This document shows, piece after piece, positions 46,020 to 58,214 of a stretch of DNA of 64,000 bases. The notes below the pieces were generated by a model that saw nothing but the letters and a program-made list of their open reading frames with translations, searched no databases and was not told the DNA's origin. The stretch covers positions 24,275,108 through 24,339,107 of the forward strand of contig OY743174.1 of assembly GCA_963555705.1 (NCBI GenBank), given 5' to 3'. The translations under genes and the position numbers were made by a program. The DNA comes from Ligustrum vulgare. Lineage: Eukaryota; Streptophyta; Magnoliopsida; Lamiales; Oleaceae. Within the stretch, counting starts at the first letter, position 1. Each line of letters starts with the position of its first letter.

Positions 46020-46830
46020 TTCATTTCGTGTCTTAAAATGAATGCATGTTTTGATTTGAAGATTTTCAATAGGAAATGGGATTCTTCGATCTGGAAACAA
46101 AAAATGAAGGGAATTTTAGTTCAGGAAAAAGTTTCGAAAGCTGTTACTGGCATTTTTCCGTTGATTTGTAAAAGGAATAAAAAGAAGAATTTGATGAGCT
46201 AGTTTACATCTATCTGATGTTGTTTTGAGAAAAGTTGGTAAACTTAAAATCACGAAACAACTTTGGAAAAAGTTAGAGGACTTATATTTGCTTAAAAATA
46301 CTCCTAACAAGATCTACTTACTCGAAACAATTTTTAGCTTTAAAATCCACAAAGGACCTAGATGAATATTTGGATGTGTTTAACAAATTTGTGCAAGATT
46401 TTGTTAATTGTGATAAAGGTGTATCTGAAATGTACAAGGTCATTATTTTACTTAATTTCATGCTTGAATCATATAGAGAGGTTAATAATGCAATTAAGTA
46501 TTGTAGGGACAACCTAACACCTGAGATTGTCATAGATTCCCTTAGGAGTAAGGAAATAGAGATTAAGGTTGAGAAAGAGGGTTAAAAGGAGTGGTGAGTG
46601 CACATGTTAAGGGATCATTTTAAGCAAAAGTGACATGTTCAAAATAGTAGTGACTCGAGTTATGATGGTGGTAAGCATAGGGATAAGAGTTAGGACAAGT
46701 ACATGTCCAGTATGGATGGCAAGGGATGTTTCAGCTATGGTAAGGCTGGAGATGTTATGAGGGACTGTCCTAAGAGGAAGGATAAGAAGAAAGAAAAAGT
46801 GAGAAGTGAGGCGAATGTCATTTGGGTCTA
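46020..46830 (+). pseudogene. Decayed Ty1/copia gag
   Basis: Gag of the UBN2 type in shifting frames: CFDLKIFNRKWDSSIWKQKM, then MKGILVQEKVSKAVTG, QLWKKLEDLYL-like text near 46260, and from 46362 LDVFNKFVQDFVNCDKGVSE and VIDSLRSKEIEIKVEKE. A degenerate zinc knuckle follows near 46729 (CFSYGKAGDVMRDCP, where the second Cys is Tyr and the His is Asp). Stops and frameshifts are frequent. Protease, integrase and RT are not visible downstream. Confidence 0.75.
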
Positions 46831-48250
46831 GTTATGACCCAAGCGTGATTGAGTATGATCCTTATTGATAGGGAACCTAGTTACTACATGTGCATCTATG
46901 TTATTCTTTCTACATGTGTGTATGATTACTTAATTCGATACATTGTTTTGTGTAGTATTTCAACTTGTTTGATATGTATTACTTTGCATGAATTTGTGTA
47001 GAATCAATGTTACCGAGTGTAATGTGTTAACATTAATATTGGGTTTGTGATTCATTAGTAGTAAGTGTAAGTATGTCTTTTGGTAATGTGTGTAATAGAT
47101 GCCCAAGGGTGCATTGATGAGATGTATTGAAGGTGAGTATGACATTCAAATCACAAGTTGAGATATGATTAAATGTATTTTAAATCTTCTATCTGAAAAT
47201 TCTGGTCGAGTGAAGTGTTAGAATGACATTTGGATCACTTCTATTAGATGGAAACCCATTATTCACTTAGATTGGGAGAAGTGAGGTTTTGATAAAGGAG
47301 TATCTCATGGACTTAGGATTTATTCTTGTTTACCAGTTAAATATGTGTAGTGATCAATCTAGTGAGCATATTTGGCGTGATATGTGTACTCAAGGTACGA
47401 GCTACATGGAATGGAATATGATGATTGTGTGAGATTTTTTCATGTGGTCATTTATAATACATTGCATTGTATATGTGTTGGCCTTGTTTTTTTATTAACT
47501 TGAGGTTAGTCTTTTGTTCTTTTGTAAGTATGTTTGAAAAGATTTTTGTTTTATTCTATGGTTATATCTTCATTGCCTATGTTACGTGTTCTTGATTGAT
47601 TAATGCGATTATGTATTCTACATGAGGGTTTTATTTATTTATTTTTTTAGCCAGTAAATGGAGCAGGTATAGAATGTGTCTAGGGTGCGAGACATGGGGG
47701 TAAGGTCTGTGATTCCAATTTTAATTGGTAACCTTGATTGTGCAAGTATAAATATTGTATTATTTTCTTGTAGGTTAGTTGAGTATCAAGGTGAAAATTT
47801 GTTGAGTTTTTTTATACCCAATAAATTCGGACGAAGATGTAAAATAATTGTGAGATTATATCTACACCAAAACAAATAACTCAACTCGATAACTACTTGG
47901 GACTACTTGAAGCAATTTAATTGGTAGTTACTCGTGAGCCACCTGAAAGACCCAATTGTGGTGGTTGTGGGCAAAGACTTTAGACTTGGTTAGTTGATCC
48001 ATTAGGTTGGTTGTTATGTAGTTTTGTTTGTTGAGTCTTGATTGTCCCAACGCGTGACCTAACCTAACCATTATATGAGCCTATTCTTTGTCTATTATTT
48101 CAATACCAGTAGAGGAAAATTAGAGCAACAGTGAAATTGAGTCTTTCTTGATAATCTTCCATTGTTCTAATTCTTCTTTTTCTCCCTAGTTTATGACAAC
48201 AAGGTGAATATTACTGAGTCGAGTTTGAAGCCGACGTGTCGTACTGAGCG
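46831..48250. other. Gene-free stretch, probably decayed retroelement
   Basis: AT-rich with short ORFs only. No protease, integrase or RT motif could be found on either strand. It may be the eroded rest of the copia element whose gag precedes it. Confidence 0.4.
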
Positions 48251-48340
48251 CAGTTGAGAGGATTGAAGGACCCAACAAATTCAACAGTAGGCAAGTTGAG
48301 AGGATTGAAGGACCCAACAAATACAACAGTAGGCAATCTT
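48251..48340. repeat. Tandem duplication, unit about 45 bp, two copies
   Basis: AGTTGAGAGGATTGAAGGAC and CCAACAAATTCAACAGTAGGC recur once, adjacent, with a single-base change (AAATTC to AAATAC). Confidence 0.9.
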
Positions 48341-48578
48341 GCGTGCACGCACAACCTATTTCAATTTTCAAGTCAACCAAACACGACAGTCCTTTAAGAA
48401 GATCAACATTATTAAAAAAAAAAAAACGAATGGCATCTGAGAGGAGGTAAATGAAGATCGACCGAACATACGGTAATCGGAAACTATAAACAATAAGAAA
48501 CTAATCAATTTCTCTTAATATTTTTTAGCAAAAGTTTCATCCCATGTTAAGTAGAGATTTAAGTTACAAGGTATATGC

Positions 48579-51500
48579 TTAAACAAATGGCTTCCGCAAT
48601 TCACTAGCAGAATGAGCAAAATGACACATCTCGCCAAAATTACACATCCCCTTAGCGAATTTTTCACACAACTTTTTCTTAAAATTGTTCGGTGGTGTAC
48701 CCTGACCAAAAAGACCCATAGGCTTCTCTGCACGTCCTGCGAAAGCACTAATGTTCATGATGAGTTCCTGTACCATAGCACTAGCTTCTTTGATCTGATC
48801 AAACGATCCTTCAAGCTCAATATTTCTTTTCTTTGGATCTGCTTCGTGATCTTTTATAGAGAGTTTAACCCCCGTCTGTCGACATATCTGCCTCGAGTTT
48901 ACGCCGTTTTTACCAATAATGGTTCCAGCACAAGAGGCATCTATGCTAATTTTTGCGGTTGCTGATGAACCAAAGTTTGCTGCAGGTGTTGATCCCATTG
49001 CTCGAGAATCTTCATGACCTGGCCCCATGGGCTTGCCAAGCTCCATCTCACTGTGGGCAAAGCGGCACTTTTCACCGAATCTGCAACCTTCGGGAGTATT
49101 AATGTTGCTGCAAAGCTTGGTCTTCACAATTCGAGGAGGACCATCAGTAAAAGGAACAGCAGCATTGCTGCCCAATTTCGACATCTGGATTTGCGCATTG
49201 TAACCGGGAAAATAATGCTGGAAGTGACATGTCTCGCCAAATGAGCACCCAGAAGTGCTTCAACATGCATCAAACAGAAACGAGGAACAAGATGAATAAA
49301 GCAATAAAAAAATAATTAAAATAAAACTTGTGATTTAAATCCCCTTCATGGGATAAGTGTCGTCTGAAAATAGACTACCATGGGAGCACACCATTGTTGT
49401 ACAGGGCTGCTGGCATACATATCCGTAGCATTTTCATGCAATAAAAACTGTGCTCTTCATATGATAAACAGAAAAGAGGAAGGGAAGAAGTTAATTTGCC
49501 ATAAAAACTGAGTACTACTATGGCTCAGTTTGGTTCTATTAAAATTTGATTTTTAATCTCAAGTCAAAATCAGCAATTAATTTTAACCACGCATTTTATG
49601 GTACCCACAAATTTTCAACCATATAACTCATCAACATTTATTAGAATCTATTAAAAATCTGATTTTAGTCTATACCAAACAAGGACTATATAATCTATGG
49701 TTCTAGATCAAGTGTAATTACGATTGATGCAATGGATAGAATCTTCATAATAAGCACAGGGATCTGAAAGTCACAACAGAGGATCACATTTTTGCAAAAA
49801 GTGATTGTTCAAGATATATACTCACAAGGACAGACTGGAAAAGGATGAAACAAATAAGATTACAGTGGGTTGAATTAAACAAAGAAGTCATACATCAATT
49901 CTATGCAATAGAATGATACCTATAATATAAGAATAAGAAACAAGTTCTGAAAAAATTTCTTAGACCAGTTATACTGGCACTGAGACTGAGTAATAGGCCA
50001 TTATCATAACCTAAATGTAATGGAAATGAGTACCGAAAAATGAATATCTAGCTTTGATAAATTGAATAACATAAAAAATGAGAATATATGTCAAACGGAA
50101 TTAACACCAATTGATTATAAATCAAGGATGGGCGGCATCCATAGGGATAAAGAAAATAACCTTCACAAGATTGCTTGAATTGAGTCCAAAATGATTCATT
50201 CATCCCATGGGCGCATGTGATTGCCTTTTATTTGATTGTATTGAATATGTTTTTACGTATAATGATTGCTTGAATCGAGTCCAAAATGATTCATTCATCC
50301 CATTAAGATTTCCAAGACTAGCTCCATCAATGGAGCCACAAGAAACACGAAATAATAACTGGCAAAGTTGACTTTATTGTCATATTTCGTAACCATTATC
50401 CTTGGTTGGGAATTTGTTTTGCAATGATTCTCATTAAATCCTAGAGAGAAAATAAAGAAGAGGATAATTATGCTATAAATAAAAACTTGTATAATTGGAG
50501 ACCTTGGAGCTTGGTCCCTTGAAGCACTACTCTTTTTCCACGTTCATCTTGTTAATACTATCTATTGGACACGTTCCCTAAAAGCACCCATAGAGACAGT
50601 CACCAGATAATTCCATAAGGACACACTCTACTGGATCAAAGAGTGAAGAATAAAAAGTACGAACTTTTAACCCATTGGAAAGGACTTTCCCCGCATAGAC
50701 CAAGAAAAATGGATAATTATGAAAAAAAAAATTTGCTTCTTCGTATCAAGGCTGCAATAGAACTACAAACAAAACGAATAAAATGGAAAGAAAAGTAAAA
50801 TTCTTCAAGAAACCAATGCCTCTAATAATATTGAATGGTCCTCTTCATTGTTTCTCTAAGCTTATATAGACATCATTTTTCACAAATCCCCCAAATCAAG
50901 GAGGATGCCCAGGAAATGACAAAAGAGTCAATTTTGGTTGTTTTTTAATAATTTCCAGTGGTTCCACTTCTAAGGAGTTGAATATGCAGAGCAAGTCTAG
51001 GAAATAGTTGAACCATGAAACAACCATGGACTAGTTATATATATTACCACTCAGAACCATGAAAAAAATCAATAAAAAATTCATACCATTTCTTAAATTT
51101 ATTTATATCATTATATTATTATAGAGTAACAATAAAAGGGAATACAAACTTCACTTAATCACTTATCAAAGACCCATAAAACCCATAACTGACCCCGATG
51201 GCCTAAACAAATTATTAACCTAAGTTGATTCAACCAATATCATAACTCTAAGGGTCAAATCAAGATCTATATGTTTATTTATAGCCTTTTTTTTTGACAC
51301 CATAATAGTCTGACTCTGGCAAATTCTGGAAACTTATTTTCTGTAGATAAATAATAGAATTTAGAACCTGAAAAACTTCGTGCATGGCATTGATTTCCTT
51401 CCTACACCAGTTGTAAAAGAGTCCATTTCTGTACCAGAAAATTGATTATCTAAGTAATAAAGTACTTTTTATCATATTTTTAAAGCACATCAGATTCACC

Positions 51501-52795
51501 GAATCGTTAAATAATTCATGATAACCAGATTACTATCAAAGATGGGTATTCAAGCACAATGATAGGTGTTTCACAAGGACAGGACCTTATTTAATAACCA
51601 CCTAACCCTTGAATGAACATAATAATCATATTAAACAAGTGATATCACCTCGCCATTAATTAAAAGAATGAGATGAGTTTCATGAATTAAAATGCTTAAA
51701 AATTATGTTGGACATAGGAACAAATCCATGTGGCAATTCTTCATTAGATAGAGGCAAAAAAATGAGACTGACAATTGTAGCTCCTGTTTGACAACCATTA
51801 CTTTTGCTAAGTATTGAATTTTAACCACACATTTTAACAATAAAATAATCTGCATGTAAATCCAAAACGTTTCCCTCATTTTAAATCACACAATCTCCCA
51901 TCAATCACTATTCAAAAACCATTTTTGCCAAATAATGGCAATCAAACAGAGGCTCTCAAAACGAAAAACTAATGAAAGATGTTTGAGATTCTCAATATAC
52001 TCAATGGATAACAAAGAAGGCAGATAATTGAAGTTTTTCTTTATAGGGACTCCTAACAAGCAACTATCAATTGCATTCATGCCGGTAAAATTGCTTAGTG
52101 GAAAGCTTAGAACCAGATGAAGGGGCACATATTCCTTTTACGCCTATCATACTCATTTTCCATGTAAACCTTTTGGAACAAATCAAAGGCAACTGCCCTT
52201 CAAAATAGATTAAGGAAGACAAGAAGCTCTTACACATCGCTCACCATTTAGGAAGCTGAAATCAGCAGATGTTAATGTTATTGAAGATTCAAAGATGCAT
52301 CCTTAACAAACTTCTCTAGAATCATCAATGATGCATTTCTTGTGTCCAAATCGTTAATTTGGGTTTTCAAAAATGCATTAAAAAATTAACTAGAAAGCAT
52401 AATTTAATCATTGTTATTCTAATCACCAGCCCAAAGCCAATATTACCAGCTTCTTTGGCAGCCTAACCTTGATATCCAGTTTGCAGGATATAAACGGCCA
52501 ATAAAGCCAAACGCGCACATAGATTTCAGAGACACATACATACCTAACTGTCCATTCCCACCTCTCCTCTCACATCCCCTCAAACTTACACATAATATTA
52601 GAAGAATAGAAAGAAATTGTAACATTAAGCAATTTGATAAAAACATACCAAGAATCAATTGCAAAAATATCAATTAAACAATTAATTTCAAAATTAAAAT
52701 ATGAAATTCGAAGACTAACCATCCTTATACTTTTTGAAACCACCGTAACCCGCGAAGGCGGTGTCTGGTCTACCTCTCTTCCGCCCGAAGTCCAT
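48579..52795 (-). CDS. KHZ: KH and CCCH zinc-finger RNA-binding protein (KHZ1/KHZ2-like), three exons
   Basis: Exons (minus): 52795-52720, 51428-51368 and 49257-48579; 76 + 61 + 679 = 816 nt, 271 residues. Exon 1 starts MDFGRKRGRPD, the family's signature N-terminus. Exon 2 encodes MDSFTTG and the first Cys (MPCTKFF). Exon 3 holds the rest. Phases 1 and 2 fit exactly, and the splice sites are G-GTTAGT, GGTACAG, TTCAG-GTTC and TTGAAG. Domains: CCCH finger 1 (C-x8-C-x5-C-x3-H, across the exon 2/3 junction), finger 2 (KTKLCSNINTPEGCRFGEKC), a KH domain with the GKNG loop (ISIDASCAGTIIGKNGV), and finger 3 (KLCEKFAKGMCNFGEMCHFA). In Arabidopsis the KHZ1/KHZ2 pair of this family promotes flowering and senescence; the role here is by homology only. 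All metal ligands and the frame are intact. The introns are 1291 and 2110 bp. Confidence 0.92.
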
Positions 52796-53548
52796 TATCA
52801 TAATCGATTCACAAGCTAAGATTGAATTATTAAAATTTGAACAAATAAATTAATGTAATATGAGTTTTTATGTCTATCAACGTTTATAACTAGCACTGAA
52901 GAAGGAAAATTAATCAAAAAGATGGAAAGAGAGTAGTATTCTAGGGTTTGGGGAAAGATTGGAGAGGGAGGCGTTTTCCCGGAACCCACCTTTGAGTACT
53001 CTTCACCGCCTATTTGGCCCAACGAGGTTTAATAGTTCGGCATATATCAGAGATAACGGGCCATTTTATTCATATATTTCCAAATGACAAAAACAACACA
53101 GATGATGATTCATCCAATTAGAGATCACAATAATACACACGATCCCGCAATCCATTTGGTACTCGAAATAAATAGGTAAAAATTATCTAATTCAATGAAT
53201 TTGTGGATAGGGTATGAGTGCAGCTTTAGAAATTCGATACGGGTATGAATAGGATAGAGGTATTGTAGAAAAATCCATACTCAACTCATATACCTATTAA
53301 TTTTTATTTTTTTTAAAAAAATATTGTATTTAAATTTTAACACTATATAATTTTGAACAAGTGGATTCTTTGATATTTGCTTATTTTTGGACAATTGGGT
53401 CTATTTATTTTTTGACAATGGATGTTTTTATATTTTTACTTTATTTTGATATTTTTATGTTATACAAAGATTGTTAATTAGTATATTACATGTGAAATTC
53501 ATGAAAATTTTATAATTAGATACTTATATTATTGTTGAACAAGTATTC

Positions 53549-53555
<7 letters not shown>

Positions 53556-53580
<25 letters not shown>

Positions 53581-53581
53581 A
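53556..53581. repeat. (AC)n microsatellite
   Basis: About 13 AC dinucleotides without interruption. Confidence 0.95.
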
Positions 53582-54207
53582 CCAATGCCAAAAAAATAAA
53601 AATTAAAAAATTATTAAAATTAAAATACGTAACGGGTTTTAAATAGGTATAAAAGTGTACTCGCACCCTACCCGCACCCCGATCCGCTACTCTTAAGTGG
53701 GTATATGGGTAGGGTATGAGTATTATAAATATCTAGCGGATAGGGTATGAATTTTCCAAATCCGACCCATACTCTACCTAATGCCATCTCTACATCCAAT
53801 TGAAAGCTTATATGTGTATTTATTTTAGTAAAAGTACACAATTATTACACCATAAAAATAATTTTTTATAATAATATTTTTAAAACTCGGGTGTTTATTA
53901 ATATTATATAATAAATTAATATTAATATATTAAAAACTCAGCACACACCCACTCCCTAAACACAACCATACTGACTTCATTTTCTTTGTCACTTAGGTCC
54001 ACATATGACAGCCAAATAGAAAAGTTGCTTCTTCTTCAACACAAAAAGTCTATCGGACTCTCATTGTTGGTATCCCTTGCAGCCGTCCCGCCATCTGGTT
54101 GTGGAGATTGGATTGAAAATGAATTAGATTTGAATTGGTTGGGTGAGTAAGTGGGATTGATATCGTTGGAGGTGAGTTGTGTTATCAGCGATGGTTGTAG
54201 TGTTATT

Positions 54208-54258
54208 CTGGTGGTGATGGTGGTAGTGGTAGTAGGGTGGTGGTGGTGGTGGTGGTGT
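54208..54258. repeat. (GGT)n microsatellite
   Basis: Imperfect GGT/AGT units, then about ten perfect GGT units. Confidence 0.85.
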
Positions 54259-54284
54259 TGATGGATCTAAGATGCAGTAAAGTG

Positions 54285-54690
54285 CATAGTAGTTGTGACC
54301 TGATTGTTAACATTATAACTGTCCGTGACCTATAATACATTAATTGTGACCAAATATGTGTGAATCGTGACTATTTATGATCAATTCTGTGTTAAGTGTG
54401 ACTAGTTTGTACAAGCTTTTATTGTTTATGACCAAATCTGTTAAAACTATGACTATACTTGACTTGTAATACATTGATTATGACCAGGTCTATATGAAAT
54501 GCGGCCATTTGTTACCAATTTTGTATCAAGTGTGTCCAAGTCTATATGATTTCTGACTGTTTGTAATTTGTAATGCATAGACTGTGATCGAATCTGTGTG
54601 AACTGCGTCTATTTGTGACTAATTCCGTGTTAAGTGTGACCAGGTCTTTATAAGCCGTGATTGTTTGTGACCATGGTCACATACTTCATC
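54285..54690 (+). repeat. Degenerate tandem repeats with GTGACC/GTGACT words
   Basis: Words such as TTGTGACC, CTGTGTTAAGTGTGAC, TGTTTGTGACC and TATGTGTGAATCGTGAC recur at roughly 30-70 bp. The stretch ends just before a polypurine tract and LTR, so it is probably the 3' non-coding part of an LTR element. Confidence 0.65.
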
Positions 54691-54761
54691 TGATGTGATC
54701 CGAAAAAGAAGTCAAGAACAATGTTATGATTCGGGACAAATCATCTTAAAGGAGGAGGGGA

Positions 54762-55630
54762 TGATGTGATCCGGAAAAGGCGTCAAAAATGAGAAATCAA
54801 GATACGGGCAATTCAACAATATTCTACATGGGAAAATGAACAAGTTTTGTGTTGGGTTCGAATCGAGATTCAATTCACGTCAAAGGATCAGAAATCAAGG
54901 CAGAAGGGCTTTTACGGCCGTAACCACCATAATTACGGCTGTAACATCATCAGCGGACAATTTGGGCATAACAGCTTTTATGGTCGTAACTTGGGTTCTC
55001 ACGGCCCTAAGGAATGATTTCACGGCCGTAACTGAAGTTTGGTAATTTTCTTATTCAGCAAGTATCTCACGGCCGTAAGAACAAATGTTACGGCCATAAC
55101 AAACTAAACTACATTTTGATCCGAGAGGTTATTACGGCCGTAAAGACAATTGTTACGGCCGTAATTAAAGTTACGCGTTTTTGGCCTTTGTTTTGCAGCT
55201 AGGTTTAGTTGGTTATTTTTAGTTTTTAATTCTTTTGGAAATTTTGGTCATTTTAGTTATTTTAGCTTAATTAGAATTCTATTCAGAGTCAAGTAGCGAC
55301 TAGGTTTTATTTTGCCTATTTATATGCTTTTTCATTCAATGTAAAAGGGAGACTTTGATTAATGGAAATTGTGTTGAGTGGTTTTCCCTCCTAAATATTG
55401 TTCTTGATTGAACACCTTCGAACTTATCAAGGATCTGGACATTCCTTGTGGCGTTCACCCCATTATGGTTCTTGTTTCCGCATCGTAATGGGTCTCGAGT
55501 TTAATATACTCCTGGTTCTTGAGTTATGAGGCAAGGGTCGTAGTGTTCTCGTCCGTTCCAACCTGTATTCGGAACTTTCTAAGCGTTATTCCACGAGCTA
55601 CGACGCGAACCCCCTCTCGGATTTGCATCA
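54762..55630 (+). repeat. LTR (869 bp), 3' LTR of an otherwise missing element
   Basis: Starts TGATGTGATCCGG, ends TTTGCATCA, and is preceded by a polypurine tract (TTAAAGGAGGAGGGGA). It contains a palindrome array at 54912-55164 and the text CTTGTGGCGTTCACCC near 55445. It is homologous to the solo LTR at 58678-59490 (opposite strand), which has the same start motif, palindromes and GGCGTTCACC block. Confidence 0.7.
54912..55164. repeat. Array of TTACGGCCGTAA palindromes
   Basis: Nine copies of a 12-bp perfect or near-perfect palindrome (TTACGGCCGTAA; variants TTACGGCTGTAA, TATGGTCGTAA, TCACGGCCGTAA, TTACGGCCATAA), spaced about 10-45 bp, within the LTR. Confidence 0.92.
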
Positions 55631-56072
55631 TCATCTCTCCCACTTAACCCTACAATATCCAACCACAACTAACTCTACATAAAACACCACCACCACCATA
55701 GTGTTGTGTAGCACCATTGGAGATTGAAATGAGATATGTCGGTGATCTTGAGAATGTCTGGGGATGAACATAGAATGTTATTCGATTGGTACGAGCTTTC
55801 TTTTGAGGTGCAATTGAACTAGACCATATGGGGTTGGAGTATGTCGGTGCCCGTCGTCCACCATCCCATTTCAATCTGCCATGGCTAGAACAAATAAATC
55901 TACATATTCCGAAGTCACTCTGCTAAAACAATCAATTCCTAATTGCTTTACAATGGCCGCGCATGGCTTCATGACCTCTCTTTCTGTTAATAATTGTAAT
56001 AATTTTGTGCAAAAATTGAAAATGGAGTTCTGCAATGCATCCAGGTTTTTATTTGAAATTGGGGATGATTAA
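55631..56072. other. Short gene-free interval between two LTR elements
   Basis: Contains small ORFs without recognisable homology. No feature could be supported. Confidence 0.35.
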
Positions 56073-56840
56073 TGATTGACATAATTTTCCCACCTATTCT
56101 TAAAAGACCAGGTTTTAAATAGACTATGGTCGGCCCTGTCAAAATCTATAAGTCGGCCTAAGTACCCGAACTTCTCAAAAGGATTTATCATATAACTTAA
56201 ACGTCGGGCATGTATGCCTGGATTAATTATAGAGCCCGAGCATATTTCCCAACCCACTTGATCATCCCATTCGCATGTCCATAGATTGACCCGGGCATAT
56301 TCTAACATTGAGGTCAGGATTATCCCGACGACATCTTTATCTGGCCATATCATGGGTTTACTGGTTAGTCCGTCCCGGCCTCATTACACCAAAAGCCCAA
56401 TACAAACAGGACTCAAAGCATCCTTTGTATATGGGCTTCATGAATGGGCTACATTCTTGGGCCCCAAGACAAGATGATCTCTGTAAGGAAACATCCCAAA
56501 AAAGAGAAGTTCAACCCCTATAAGGATTCTTCTCTTAAAAATGTAAGTTTACACAAGGAGGACTCCTTCTCATAATAGAAGAAGGTTACGGGATTTTAAA
56601 CCCTATAAATACATCACCTCTAATCGAATATTCATTCATATATCATATAGTTTATCCAGTTACATACTTTCTCTCTCTACTTTTCTTTTTCCAGAAAACT
56701 AATTCTCACATCGGAGAGGCAACGAGGAGAATCCTCCTCGCCTTTTTTGCATGTCATCCAAGGCGAATCCATTTATCTTTTTCAGTGATCAACCGACTCA
56801 AAATCTTGCCACATCAAGGTTAGGAATTTTTACAGCATCA
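56073..56840 (+). repeat. 5' LTR of gypsy-3
   Basis: Ends TTTTTACAGCATCA directly before the primer-binding site. A TATA-like word (CCTATAAATACATC) is at about 56602. The left end (near TGATTGACATAATTTTCCC) is a guess, because no second copy is in the window. Confidence 0.55.
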
Positions 56841-56858
56841 ATTGGCGCCGTTTGTGGG
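56841..56858 (+). other. Primer-binding site of gypsy-3
   Basis: ATTGGCGCCGTTTGTGGG, the standard Tat-type TGGCGCC site. Confidence 0.9.
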
Positions 56859-56875
56859 AAAAGATACGATTAGCT

Positions 56876-58214
56876 ATGGTTAATAGATGTCAAGCTCGTC
56901 CTTTCGCATCCATAGGACAGCCCCTTCCAGCCAATACCTTGACTGAAGGGGACAATCCCCCAACTCTTGAAGATGTTGAGTAAGAACAACATCCAGAAGT
57001 TACGCCAGACAATGGACCAATTAGTCGAGAAGCTTTCAATGAACTCCAGCAGCAGCTCCGTGAACTCCGTCAAATTCTTCAACAACAGAATAGTCGTCAA
57101 GCAACACCTGACTTGAACACTCCTCGAGCAATTCCCAAGAAAGACCGCAGGGCAGTCAATCCTGTGGATATCAATTCCTCGGGGGGGGGGGGGGGGCATC
57201 CCATGACTGAGGTTCTGCTAACCGACATAGTAAGAAATTTTTAGAATTATTCAGGAAGGAATAACAGATGGGATAAGACAAAACATGCAAGGTCTGGCCT
57301 TCTTCAAGAGAAGAACCCCTTTCACCCCTGAAATAACGTCAATCCCCTTGCCAGAAAGACTGAAGTATCCTAGAATAAAGGAATACGATGGAACTACAGA
57401 TCCCAACAATCACCTGAATACCTACATCAATGTCATGGACATGCAAAATGCTCCTGATCAAATATTATGCAAGGCCTTTCCGCAAACCTTAACTAATGCA
57501 GCCCGAGATTGGTTTTCCACAATACCATCAGGATTAATTTCTTCCTTCACCGATCTTACTAAAAAATTCACATCCTTCTTTGCAAGCAGCAAAAGGATAA
57601 AAAAGTGAGCCACTTCCCTCATGCAGTTGGGACAAGGTCCCAATGAAACACTACGGGAATTCATCACTCACTTCAACGCAGAGAGACTTTAGATTCTCGA
57701 TCTTCACATTGCATCGGCAACTTCAACCCTAACCTTAGCAATACGGGGTCAGGAATTCAAAATTTCCTTGTCTAAGAATCCGCCTGCAAATGTGATCGAA
57801 CTCCTCAAAAGGGCAGAAAAATACATAAATATGGAAGAGACTCTATTGTCAGTAACAGCACATGATCAGATTCATGGATCAACAACAGTACAATCTTCAG
57901 AACTCGTCAACCAGGGGAACAAAAGGTCAAGGCAAGAAGATAGATGGAGCTCTTCCTGATCTAGCTTAAAGGGAAGCAATTATGTGCATCAAAATTCCAC
58001 TCCATTGAACGCACCTCGGTCTCACATCCTAATGGAAATCAAAGGACGGGAAGACTTGCGCTGGCCAAGACCCATCGAGGGAAAAATTAATAAGCGAAAT
58101 CGCCATAAATACTGTGATTTTCATAAGAGCCTAGGTCATACTACGGATGAGTGCAGAATACTCCAACAGGAGATAGAAGCCCTCATCAAAACGGGCTTCC
58201 TGGGCATTACGTGA
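56876..58214 (+). pseudogene. gypsy-3 gag
   Basis: Begins MVNRCQARPFASIGQ at 56876 and hits a stop about 35 codons later (near 56980). The text continues with a Gln-rich coiled segment (FNELQQQLRELRQILQQQ). From 57285 one frame gives the capsid (YDGTTDPNNHLNTYINVMDM, AARDWFSTIPSGLISSFTDL), with stops at 57606 and 57690, then LLKRAEKYINMEETL and the Tat zinc-finger-like motif KYCDFHKSLGHTTDEC near 58108. A run of 16 G lies between the two frames (57181-57196). The 56876 and 57285 frames differ. Confidence 0.83.
57181..57196. repeat. G16 homopolymer in gypsy-3 gag
   Basis: An uninterrupted run of 16 G. It is prone to length error in sequencing and to slippage in vivo. Confidence 0.95.

Larger units (their letters stand above)
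52796..54284. other. Upstream region of the KH/CCCH gene and adjoining non-coding DNA
   Basis: Should contain the 5' leader and promoter of the minus-strand KH/CCCH gene just above 52795; no TATA box was assigned with confidence. 53150-53790 is rich in GGGTATGAG-type and TACCC-type words in both orientations, like an eroded foldback element, without clear ends. 54208-54258 is a GGT repeat. No coding signal. Confidence 0.4.

Noticed and set aside
53150..53790. Possible foldback element with GGGTATGAG words
   Set aside because: The words occur in both orientations but ends and duplication were not found; could be a decayed repeat of any class.
54850..54880. GGGTTCGAATCGA, similar to a tRNA B box
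   Set aside because: No A box, acceptor stem or anticodon arm can be placed around it; it lies in an LTR.
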